Source: Eutrophocola sp964601805
Lineage (GTDB): Bacteria > Pseudomonadota > Gammaproteobacteria > Pseudomonadales > Pseudohongiellaceae
Direction of reading: 5' to 3'
Assembly (NCBI GenBank): GCA_964601805.1
Contig: CAZROW010000041.1
Span: 1 to 27,720, forward strand
DNA: 27,720 nt
Of the stretch, positions 8,223-15,875 are shown one piece after another. A program made the translations under genes and the position numbers. Under the pieces are notes generated by a model, which was not told the origin of the DNA, made no database searches, and saw only the letters and a program-made list of their open reading frames with translations. Numbering within the stretch: the first letter of the stretch is position 1; the number at the start of each line of letters is the position of its first letter.

Positions 8223-8331
8223 CATGATTTGCAACTACCTGTCGAGCTTTTTATTTACCAGTAATAATAAGAACTTATCGCGACAACATGCGCCTGTATA
8301 CCAGCATTTTAGCTTTGCAGGACAACCCAAT

Positions 8332-8408
8332 AAAAAACGGGGCCGAAGCGCCGTTTTCCGCAGCAGTAAACACTGGAAGGTCATATCCAGTATCAACTGC
8401 CACCTGGG
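8332..8408 (-). pseudogene. Remnant of the 3' end and terminator of a second TonB-dependent receptor gene
   Basis: On the minus strand, 8405-8376 translates to RWQLILDMTF. This mirrors the C-terminus of the intact receptor (RYQLTLDMSF), whose stop codon corresponds to a CAG here. Eighteen bases further on, a hairpin (8337-8354) with flanking A tract matches the intact receptor's terminator: AAAAAACGGGGCCGAAG is identical, and 25 of 26 bases match overall. One stem pair and the T run are lost. The rest of the receptor is absent; the sequence beyond 8440 leads into the PRMT5-like gene. This is a relic of a former paralogue, not an expressed gene. Confidence 0.65.
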
Positions 8409-8420
8409 CGTGGCATTAAT

Positions 8421-8448
8421 TTCACTGATCACAGAAACTGGCTATAGT
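8421..8448 (+). promoter_or_regulatory. Possible promoter of the PRMT5-like gene
   Basis: TTCACT (8421-8426) and TATAGT (8443-8448) are separated by 16 bp, giving a predicted transcript start near 8455 and a leader of about 90 bases before the ATG at 8544. It lies next to the TonB-receptor relic. No copy of the 21-bp dyad overlaps it. Confidence 0.4.
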
Positions 8449-8543
8449 GCACGTGGTCAGTCGTCTGGCATTTCATGTGGCAAGTTTTTCAAGGACAAAA
8501 AAGCCCCTGGCCAGGTCACCAACAACCAACAAAGAGAACAATC

Positions 8544-10427
8544 ATGCAGCAACCCGCTTTAACAGCCGGCCTTTACCGGCAGGAATCTGCCGATGGCGGC
8601 GCCTACACTCACCTGCTACAGAAGCTCTGGCAGGAAAACCTGGCCCATGGCTACAATTTCACCGTCATCACCGTATCCAAAGACCTGCCAGCGCCGCAGG
8701 CCAGCCTGCTTGATCTTCCTGCCTACCAGGCCTTGCCCCAGCCCGCCTTTACCCGCAAATCCCACAGCGAGTTACCAAACAAGGAATGGCTCTCATTTGG
8801 TGGCAGGGTGGCCAATGTGCCTGCTGCCGGCCTGGAAGACGACGTCGTCACCCTGATTCTCACAGAGGCAACCCAGTGGGCCAAATACCTGGGTATGCAC
8901 AGTATTTCACTGGACCTGGGCAGGTTGCTGGACGCTGGGCACAGCCAGGGACAATCCCTGCATTTTTATGCAGAGCTGATCGCATGCCTGATGCATAAAA
9001 CCGTGTACGAGGGATTTCAATTCTGGATCAAGGTGCCCTGGCATAATGCCGGATGGGAGTTATGGAACGAGTTGCGTAGAAGTATCGGAGAAAATGCCAA
9101 GAACCGCTTGCATGTCATGGTTGACCTGAAAGGCTGCAAGGAATCGGCAAGCGGCTGGAATGCCGAAATGGCACGCTGGTTCGGAGAAAGTGTCCAGGCT
9201 GTGAGCCTGCCCACCAGTGAGTACGACTCGGGCCCTGAAGGCCTGGCCCTGTCACCCCCACTGCAGGAAATCTGCAGTCATTTTTTCCATTACCTGGACA
9301 TCAAGTGGCTGCTTGAAGGCCCCTGCTTTGATGGGCAAAGCTACTCGGCCTACCGGACCATCCTGGAAAACATCAGGCAATCCAGTCCCTTGTCCGAACT
9401 CGACCTGTTCCTGCGCGGCAGCACGGACTGCCTGCAACGGCCCATGCAGCCCCTGCAGGACCAACTGCATTCCGCCAACTATGCACTGTTCGAGAAAGAC
9501 CCGGTCAAGTATGTCCAGTATGAGAAAGCCATCAGGAAGGCCCTGGTAGAACGACACCCGGGTGAGTCAACAGTCACCCTGATGGTACTTGGTGCAGGAA
9601 GAGGCCCGTTGGTGGATGCCGCCCTGCGCGCTGCCAATGGCCTGCCCTGCAAACTGAAAATTTTTGTTATTGAAAAAAACCCGACCGCAGTTGTCACACT
9701 TAAACATCGGGCAGCGGATGACTGGACCGACCAGGATGTCACCATCGTGGAAACCAACATGCGGGATTGGGCAGGCGACGACAAGGCAGATATTATTGTC
9801 TCGGAACTGCTGGGCTCGTGGGGAGATAACGAGCTGTCACCGGAGTGCCTCGATGGTGCACAGCATTTGCTGAAGGAGGACGGCATCAGTATTCCGTCCA
9901 GCTACACGTCCTATATCTCTCCGATAACCACCGCCAGGCTTCATGCCTATACCGGTGGACAAGCGCCATTCCTGTTTCCCGATATTGGCAACCGGAAATT
10001 TTATGAAACCACCTACGTGGTATTGATGGGCTCGGTATTCAGGCTGGCCGATGAACAAGCCTGCTTCACCTTTGACCATCCCAATCCGGGCATGTCATCC
10101 AATGAACGCCAGGCCACCTGTTCGTTTACCATGCCGAAGGAGTTATCCCAATGCGAACTTCACGGTTTCCGCGGCACCTTTGACTGCACGCTTTATGATG
10201 ACATTCATATCAGCATCGCCGATCAGAATTATTCTGAGGGCATGTTCACCTGGTTTCCGCTTTATATCCCGCTGCAGCATCCGGTGACCCTGGCAGGGGG
10301 GGAACAGATTGAGGTGATGGTCTGGCGCAGGCTGTCCTCCACCCGGGTCTGGTACGAGTGGTCGGTCAGGGGCAAAACCCATATCCATAACTACGGCGGG
10401 CGCTCTTCCGATATCGGCCTGTATTGA
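8544..10427 (+). CDS. prmt5: PRMT5-family protein arginine methyltransferase (predicted type II)
   Basis: This 627-residue protein is close to human PRMT5 (637 residues) in length and domain order. An N-terminal TIM barrel spans about 1-290, with segments such as FQFWIKVPW and WFGESVQAVSLPTS. A Rossmann methyltransferase domain follows (about 310-465), then a beta-barrel (about 465-627). Key positions are kept: Tyr313, Phe316 and Lys322 in YALFEKDPVKY (human Tyr324, Phe327, Lys333), the SAM loop LGAGRGPLV (349-357), the double-E loop with Glu421 and Glu430 in ELLGSWGDNELSPEC, Cys435, and Trp570 in GMFTWFP. Phe327 in the human enzyme governs symmetric dimethylation, so a type II product is predicted. 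The start at 8544 matches the N-terminus better than a longer reading; its ribosome site (AAGAGA) is weak. Base composition looks like that of its neighbours. No MEP50-like WD40 partner is in the window. Transfer from a eukaryote is likely but unproven. Confidence 0.93.
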   Translation: MQQPALTAGLYRQESADGGAYTHLLQKLWQENLAHGYNFTVITVSKDLPAPQASLLDLPAYQALPQPAFTRKSHSELPNKEWLSFGGRVANVPAAGLEDDVVTLILTEATQWAKYLGMHSISLDLGRLLDAGHSQGQSLHFYAELIACLMHKTVYEGFQFWIKVPWHNAGWELWNELRRSIGENAKNRLHVMVDLKGCKESASGWNAEMARWFGESVQAVSLPTSEYDSGPEGLALSPPLQEICSHFFHYLDIKWLLEGPCFDGQSYSAYRTILENIRQSSPLSELDLFLRGSTDCLQRPMQPLQDQLHSANYALFEKDPVKYVQYEKAIRKALVERHPGESTVTLMVLGAGRGPLVDAALRAANGLPCKLKIFVIEKNPTAVVTLKHRAADDWTDQDVTIVETNMRDWAGDDKADIIVSELLGSWGDNELSPECLDGAQHLLKEDGISIPSSYTSYISPITTARLHAYTGGQAPFLFPDIGNRKFYETTYVVLMGSVFRLADEQACFTFDHPNPGMSSNERQATCSFTMPKELSQCELHGFRGTFDCTLYDDIHISIADQNYSEGMFTWFPLYIPLQHPVTLAGGEQIEVMVWRRLSSTRVWYEWSVRGKTHIHNYGGRSSDIGLY

Positions 10428-10458
10428 TGGCCAACGCCGCCACACAGGCTGAAACAAA

Positions 10459-10488
10459 AAGGCCGTAGTGATCACTCACTACGGCCTT
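10459..10488. terminator. Hairpin terminator between convergent PRMT5 and hydrolase genes
   Basis: AAGGCCGTAGTGA pairs perfectly over 13 bp with TCACTACGGCCTT around the loop TCAC. On the minus strand it is followed by TTTTTGTTTC, so it is a good intrinsic terminator for the hydrolase gene ending at 10516. For the PRMT5 gene the T run is missing, so it may only stabilise the transcript end. Confidence 0.75.
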
Positions 10489-10515
10489 AGAGCTTGCTAG
10501 TTGTAAATCTTAAGC

Positions 10516-11391
10516 TTACTGATAGGCGCGGGTCGCTGCCTGCTCCAGGGCATCTGTGCGCCCCAGGGCCGGGTACATCTCCAGCATTTTTTCCTGCAGC
10601 TGCTGAGGATTATCGGACAGCATGCGCGCCATCCTGAACGCCCCGATGTACTCGCGGACAAAATCCAGCACTGCCGCTTCGCTTGTTGTGCCCTTGGCCT
10701 GGTGACCTGCCACCACGTAATCCGGGTTCAGGGCAGCGATACGATCCAGGGTTTCATACAGGGGACCGGTATCGGCGGGCGGACGCAGGTGAGAATTGAA
10801 AATGATGTCTCCGGTCACCACGGTCTTGATCGCCGGTATATGCACGAAGGAATTTCCCGGGCCATCGAGGCCGACCTGGTCACGGGTAATGGGCATGTTG
10901 TAGCCCTCCAGGTGAAGCATCGGCGGATTGGGCAATGGTTCCGGCAACACGGGCTCTGGTCCCGGCAACACGTCTTCACCATAGGTCTGTACCCAGAAAT
11001 TGCGACGGTTTGGCCAGCCGGTAATCATGCGTTCGCGAACTTCAGGCAAGGCCACATAACGGGCATCGGGGAAAGCTTCCAGGATAGCCGGCACACCCAG
11101 GAAATGATCCGGATGGGCATGTGTCGTATAGATAGTGGTCAGCGTTCTGCCGATGGCCTTGATCAACGCCACCACTTCCTCGGCCTGCGGCAACAGGAAC
11201 TGCGGATCGATCAGGATCAGGTCACTGTTGCCATAGATCAGCGTCGAGGTCACCGAGTAGCCCGGCACGTCCGACGTAAATACCTGCACGTGCAGCGGAC
11301 CATTTTCTATCGACTCCACGCTATTGGCATCAGCGGCCACACCGGTTACTGACCAGGCCAGCGCCATTACAAACATTATGGTTTTTCTCAT
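10516..11391 (-). CDS. Exported metallo-beta-lactamase-fold hydrolase
   Basis: This 291-residue protein has a Sec signal peptide (MRKTIMFVMALAWSVTGVAA) and a metallo-beta-lactamase fold. The metal motif is THAHPDH (His91, His93, Asp95, His96). Asp195 in VVTGDIIF is the likely bridging aspartate and His230 in VAGHQA the late histidine ligand. The usual mid-domain His (GHT) is not obvious: the matching stretch is GPGNSFVHIP, so His184 or Asn180 may take its place. Family members hydrolyse lactones, lactams, thioesters and other esters; the substrate here cannot be predicted. The divergent upstream region carries a 21-bp dyad (11605-11625) next to a possible promoter, linking the gene to the HxlR regulator. 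It ends convergently with the PRMT5 gene at a strong hairpin. Confidence 0.85.
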   Translation of the reverse strand: MRKTIMFVMALAWSVTGVAADANSVESIENGPLHVQVFTSDVPGYSVTSTLIYGNSDLILIDPQFLLPQAEEVVALIKAIGRTLTTIYTTHAHPDHFLGVPAILEAFPDARYVALPEVRERMITGWPNRRNFWVQTYGEDVLPGPEPVLPEPLPNPPMLHLEGYNMPITRDQVGLDGPGNSFVHIPAIKTVVTGDIIFNSHLRPPADTGPLYETLDRIAALNPDYVVAGHQAKGTTSEAAVLDFVREYIGAFRMARMLSDNPQQLQEKMLEMYPALGRTDALEQAATRAYQ

Positions 11392-11572
11392 GAGTTTTCC
11401 CCGTGATGAATAATTTCAATTACTGTGTTTTCGCCCTGAGTCGGGCAGACTGGATAAGACTGGCAGAGCCCACATGGTCATCCTGCCTGATGTATAATTC
11501 ATGATTGTCCTGTTTTATGCATTTATGCAGCAAAACTCCCTGACATACCATGTTAAAACGGATATCTGTCAG

Positions 11573-11625
11573 ATATATGGCAAAGAATAGCTGTTAATCA
11601 AGCAGCAGTCTTTTTAAGAGACTAA
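11573..11625 (-). promoter_or_regulatory. HxlR-type dyad (site C) and possible promoter of the hydrolase gene
   Basis: The dyad at 11605-11625 contains AGTCT-N7-AGACT, with AGT and ACT at the standard 14-bp spacing and a TAA flank on one side. On the minus strand a promoter-like pair follows it: TTGATT (11601-11596), 17-bp spacer, ATATAT (11578-11573). The dyad then ends three bases upstream of the -35, unlike sites B and D, which cover a -10. This could mean activation, or that the true promoter lies elsewhere. Confidence 0.45.
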
Positions 11626-11778
11626 CCTTTTTAATCATTTCCACCAAGAAGTTTCATTCTGCAAATATGCAATGATTATGGATTCTGGCCAGGCACTTTC
11701 ATGGTGATTCGCAAAGGCTCGCGAAATGCAGGAAAAGGCCTTAAAAGTGAAAAGAAAAGGTAAGTGTTGCGGCCTTTA

Positions 11779-11824
11779 TTGACTTAGCAAATAGCCAGCG
11801 TTATAAGTCTTTTTTGAAGACTAA
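11779..11824 (+). promoter_or_regulatory. Ankyrin-gene promoter overlapped by an HxlR-type dyad (site D)
   Basis: TTGACT (11779-11784), a 17-bp spacer and TATAAG (11802-11807) form a good sigma-70 promoter. The dyad at 11804-11824 begins inside the -10 box and covers the predicted start point. Its core AGTCTTTTTTGAAGACT is a perfect AGTCTT/AAGACT inverted repeat, followed by AATCATAGCTT. The geometry is that of a repressor operator. The ankyrin gene starts about 100 bases downstream. Confidence 0.6.
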
Positions 11825-11926
11825 TCATAGCTTTACCTTACTTTTACAAGACTCAGGACAGGACGCCCTGTAACGGGCTTTTAAAGAGGGTCTTGCGCAG
11901 GATTTGGGGGAACAAATCTTTTTAAA

Positions 11927-13483
11927 ATGAAATCTGCAATTCAACAGATTATTGCAACTGCTCTCGTCGGTGCGACATTCTCGCTTGCTACTGTCCAGGT
12001 GCAGGCTGATCTGGCTGATGCCGCCATGAACCGCGATGTCATCGCCATCAAATCCCTGATTGAACAAGGTGCCGATCCAGATAAACGCGGACTTTATGAT
12101 ACGCCCGCCCTGCACTGGCTGGTCAGATACAACGAACTCGAGGCTGCCGACCTGCTGTTGCAGGAAGGTGCCGACCCCAATATTTCCAGTCGTTACGGCG
12201 TCACCCCCCTGAGCCTGGCCATCGCCAATGGCAATGCGGACATGGTAGAGCTGTTACTGGAAGCCGGTGCTGATACCGATATCCTGGAAAACAATGGCCA
12301 CACCCTGTTGATGACTGCCTCTGAAGTTGGCGTTCTCGACTCCGTGAAGCTGCTGGTCGACCATGGTGCCAACGTCAATGCCCTGGATGCCACCTTTGGC
12401 CAGTCAGCGCTGATGTTTGCCACACGTGCAGGTCACCCCGATATTGCCCGCTACCTGCTGGAACAGGGTGCAAACCCCAACGCCCGGACCAAGGTCGGCG
12501 ACACACCACGCTGGATCCTGCCCAACTCGCAACGCGGTTTCGGTTTTGGTCTCGGCATTATCCGCGGCGGCACACCCGCAGATCGTGGCCGGCGTGAGCC
12601 CATTCCGGGCGGCATGACACCCTTGCTCTACGCCGCCAGGCACAACCAGACTGAAATTGCAGCCATGTTACTGGAAGCCGGTGCAGATCTTCACCAGACC
12701 GAAGCCAACAATATCTCCCCGCTGCTGATGGCCATTGAAACCAACAGCATGGCCACGGCCAATTTCCTGATCGACCAGGGTTCCCGTATAGACGAGCAGG
12801 ACTGGTATGGTCGCTCGCCACTGTGGGAAGCGGTCAACCTGCGCAACCTGTACCTGCACAACAACAATTTCGACAATTACATTACCAACCGTGATGAAAT
12901 TTTTGCCCTGATCGAAAAGCTGGTTGCCGAAGGCGCCAACCTGGATGTCAGGACCAAGGAGTCACCCCCGATTCGCCATGACCTGCTGTCCATCACCGGG
13001 ACACTGGAATGGGTTGACCTCACCGGCCAGACCCCTTTCCTGCGCGCTGCCCGCGCTGGCGACCTGGCAGTCATGAACCTGCTGCTTGAGCATGGCGCCG
13101 ATCCGACTATCGAAACCTTTGAAGGCACCAATGCCCTGATGGTGGCTGCCGGCATCAACTGGGTTGTCTCGCAAACCTGGACCGAAGATCCTGAACAGGT
13201 CCTTGCCGCAGTGCAGTTGTGTATTGACCTGGGCATGGACGTCAATCACACCAATTCCATGGGACTGGCAGCCGTTCACGGTGCAGCCAACCGCGGTTCC
13301 AACGATATTATCGAACTGCTGGTAGAAAACGGGGCACGCCTGGATATCCAGGATAACGAGGGACGAACACCGCTGGACTGGGCCAAGGGTGTTTTTCTGG
13401 CCACGCATCCGGCGGAAGAAAAACCCGAATCCATGGCTCTTATTACCAGGCTGCTTGAAGAAAAAAACATGCCTGTGCGGTAA
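11927..13483 (+). CDS. Exported ankyrin-repeat protein
   Basis: This 518-residue protein begins with a Sec signal peptide (MKSAIQQIIATALVGATFSLATVQVQA). About nine to ten ankyrin repeats follow, recognised by recurring units such as DKRGLYDTPALHWLV, RYGVTPLSLAIANGNADMVELLLEAGAD, NGHTLLMTASEVG and GRTPLDWAKG. Ankyrin repeats bind proteins, so the likely role is a periplasmic scaffold or partner, not catalysis. The signal peptide supports the start at 11927, although the only purine-rich stretch (GGGGGAA, about 11905) is unusually far upstream. Two longer loops interrupt the repeat pattern, around residues 190-220 and 310-360. The gene heads a run with the DUF1592-type and DUF1552 proteins in the same direction, and its promoter carries the 21-bp dyad. 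Confidence 0.88.
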   Translation: MKSAIQQIIATALVGATFSLATVQVQADLADAAMNRDVIAIKSLIEQGADPDKRGLYDTPALHWLVRYNELEAADLLLQEGADPNISSRYGVTPLSLAIANGNADMVELLLEAGADTDILENNGHTLLMTASEVGVLDSVKLLVDHGANVNALDATFGQSALMFATRAGHPDIARYLLEQGANPNARTKVGDTPRWILPNSQRGFGFGLGIIRGGTPADRGRREPIPGGMTPLLYAARHNQTEIAAMLLEAGADLHQTEANNISPLLMAIETNSMATANFLIDQGSRIDEQDWYGRSPLWEAVNLRNLYLHNNNFDNYITNRDEIFALIEKLVAEGANLDVRTKESPPIRHDLLSITGTLEWVDLTGQTPFLRAARAGDLAVMNLLLEHGADPTIETFEGTNALMVAAGINWVVSQTWTEDPEQVLAAVQLCIDLGMDVNHTNSMGLAAVHGAANRGSNDIIELLVENGARLDIQDNEGRTPLDWAKGVFLATHPAEEKPESMALITRLLEEKNMPVR

Positions 13484-13552
13484 TACCCGTACTTATCAGT
13501 ATATATTTAGAGAATGATTTTTTTACCAGGTAAACATCGAAGCAAACAAACC

Positions 13553-15874
13553 ATGAAAACAGTCAGTAAAAAACTTGCCTCCGCCATAGTCCTGGCAGCT
13601 GCCACAGCACCTGCTGTCTTCCCTGCCATAGCCCGGGCACAGGAAGTTCCGGAACTGATGGAACAGTACTGTATCAAGTGCCACAACTTCGAAGACTGGG
13701 CCGGTAGCCTGGATATGGAAGGCCTGGATTTCTCGCATGTGGATGCTGCACCGGAAACCTGGGAGCTGATGATCAGGAAGATTCGCATCGGCATGATGCC
13801 CCCGGTAGGCGAGGAACGTCCTGACAATGACACCATGGAGCATTTTGCCGAAAGCATTGCCCACCAGTTGGATGAAACCATCGAGGTAGTGCCCGCTTCT
13901 CCGTCCCTGCACCGGCTGAACCGGAATGAATACGCCAACGTGATTCGCGACCTGCTGTCACTGGATGTGGATGTCTCCACACTTCTGCCACGGGATAACT
14001 CCAGCGAGGGTTTTGACAATATCGCTGCCTCCCTGGGATTTTCACCGGCCCTGGTGCAGGCCTATACCTCCGCGGCCATGAAAATCAGCCGCTGGGCAGT
14101 TGGCGACATGACGACACAGGAGTCTTCCACTATCTACCTGCCGCCCCCCAGCCTGGCCCAGGATGAACATATAGATGGCCTGCCCCTGGGCACACGCGGC
14201 GGCATGAAAATCACGCACAACTTTCCGCTGGATGCCGAGTACGACATCAATATCGGCGGCCGCCTGTTCAGCTTCAGGCGCGGCTTTGGTGCCGAACTGG
14301 ATTCCGAACTGGATGTCACCATTGACGGCAACCCGGTCAAAGTTGATCGCAACTCGATCAGCAAGATTCCCCTGACTGCCGGTCCGCACACCATTACTGC
14401 GGCCATTATCGACAAGAAACAGCCTGCCGGCGTCAATGACATTTACGACAACTATGAAAAGGAAGGCAGCGTCGGTCGTATCGAGATTGTCGGTCCTTTC
14501 AATGCGACCGGCCCGGGTGATACGCCAAGCCGCCAGAAAGTATTCAGCTGTTACCCCGCTACCAATGACGAGGAAACCGCCTGTGCTGAAACCATCGTCC
14601 AGGAAATTGCCACCAGGGCATTTCGTGGACCGGTATCCAGCGAGGAAGTGGATGGCATCATGGACTTCTATCACCAGGGTTACAGTGAAGGCAGTTTCGA
14701 AGACGGTATCCAGCAAGCGCTGTCCCGTATCCTGATTGACCCCCGTTTCCTGATTCGCTTCGAGGAAGAACCCGAAGCCGCCGAGCCGGGTGAGGTCTAC
14801 CGTATCAGCGACCTGGAACTGGCCTCCCGCCTGTCGTTCTTCCTGTGGAGCAGCATTCCGGATGAGGAACTGCTGGAACTGGCCATGAGCAACCAGTTGA
14901 GTGACCCGCAAGTGCTTGATGCGCAGATCACACGCATGCTGACTGATGACAAGTCGCGTGCCCTGGTGGAGAACTTCGCCGGGCAATGGCTGTTCCTGCG
15001 CGATGTTGAAACTATCACGCCGGAAGAAGGTAATTTTGACGACAACCTGCGTGAAGCCTTTATTACCGAAACCCAGCTTGCCGTCGCCAACATGATTTCC
15101 GAAAACCTGCCGGTGACCGAACTGCTGGATTCCAGCTATACCTATCTCAACGAGCGTCTGGCCCGGCATTACGGTATCAATGATGTCCGTGGATCCTATT
15201 TCCGCAAAGTCCAGCTGCCTGAAGACAGCCCGCGCAGGGGCCTGCTGGGGCACGGCAGTATCCTTTCCGTGACTTCCACGGCAAGCCGTACCTCACCCGT
15301 GGTAAGGGGCGCGTGGATTCTTGAAAACCTGCTCAGTGCTCCGGTACCTGCACCACCTCCCGGCGTGGAGACAAACCTGGACGGAGACGGCAGCACTGTG
15401 CTGACCTCTTCCATCAGGGAACGTCTTGAAGCGCACCGCCAGGACCCTGTCTGTGCTTCCTGCCATGCGGTCATCGACCCGGTTGGCTTTGCCCTGGAAA
15501 ACTTTGACCTGGTGGGTGAATGGCGCGAATACGATGGCGATTCCAAAGTGGATCCAAGTGGTGTATTGCTCGATGGTTCAATGCTTGACGGCCCTTCAGA
15601 CCTGCGTGAGGCACTGGTGCGGTATTCCGACCTGTTCGTGGAAACTGTTACCGAAAAGCTCATGACCTACGCCCTGGGCCGCGAACTGGAATACTTTGAC
15701 ATGCCGACTGTCCGCGGCATCATGAGAAATGCAGAATCCAATGACTATCGCTTTTCAGCCCTTGTCCGGGGCATAATCAACAGTGAACAATTCACCATGC
15801 GCGTCAAAAGCGGTGACGAGATGGAAGAAGTAGCCTCCCACGGGGATGCTGCACTGACAACACCGGAGGCCTGA
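13553..15874 (+). CDS. Periplasmic DUF1592-type multidomain protein with two CxxCH motifs
   Basis: This 773-residue protein has the ordered domains DUF1587, DUF1595, DUF1592, DUF1588 and DUF1585, an architecture common in Planctomycetes and also found in gammaproteobacteria. The start at 13553 is chosen because MKTVSKKLASAIVLAAATAP begins a normal Sec signal; an upstream ATG at 13514 would put 13 extra residues before it. CIKCH (Cys40, Cys43, His44) near the N-terminus and CASCH (Cys634, Cys637, His638) in the DUF1588 region are c-type haem motifs. Other landmarks are LHRLNRNEYANVIRDLL, ASRLSFFLWSSIPDEELL, GLLGHGSIL, TSPVVRGAWILENLL and MTYALGRELEYFD. The function of the family is unknown. 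It is encoded 1 bp before the DUF1552 gene, its usual partner, which implies that the two proteins act together in the periplasm. Confidence 0.9.
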   Translation: MKTVSKKLASAIVLAAATAPAVFPAIARAQEVPELMEQYCIKCHNFEDWAGSLDMEGLDFSHVDAAPETWELMIRKIRIGMMPPVGEERPDNDTMEHFAESIAHQLDETIEVVPASPSLHRLNRNEYANVIRDLLSLDVDVSTLLPRDNSSEGFDNIAASLGFSPALVQAYTSAAMKISRWAVGDMTTQESSTIYLPPPSLAQDEHIDGLPLGTRGGMKITHNFPLDAEYDINIGGRLFSFRRGFGAELDSELDVTIDGNPVKVDRNSISKIPLTAGPHTITAAIIDKKQPAGVNDIYDNYEKEGSVGRIEIVGPFNATGPGDTPSRQKVFSCYPATNDEETACAETIVQEIATRAFRGPVSSEEVDGIMDFYHQGYSEGSFEDGIQQALSRILIDPRFLIRFEEEPEAAEPGEVYRISDLELASRLSFFLWSSIPDEELLELAMSNQLSDPQVLDAQITRMLTDDKSRALVENFAGQWLFLRDVETITPEEGNFDDNLREAFITETQLAVANMISENLPVTELLDSSYTYLNERLARHYGINDVRGSYFRKVQLPEDSPRRGLLGHGSILSVTSTASRTSPVVRGAWILENLLSAPVPAPPPGVETNLDGDGSTVLTSSIRERLEAHRQDPVCASCHAVIDPVGFALENFDLVGEWREYDGDSKVDPSGVLLDGSMLDGPSDLREALVRYSDLFVETVTEKLMTYALGRELEYFDMPTVRGIMRNAESNDYRFSALVRGIINSEQFTMRVKSGDEMEEVASHGDAALTTPEA

Positions 15875-15875
15875 T

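Noticed and set aside
11439..11451. AGTC-N5-GACT dyad near the hydrolase start
   Set aside because: The distance between AGT and ACT is 10 bp, not the 14 bp shared by the five operator candidates.
14042..15253. 403-residue open frame on the minus strand
   Set aside because: It lies fully inside the DUF1592-type gene, which has clear domain motifs; it is an antisense shadow.
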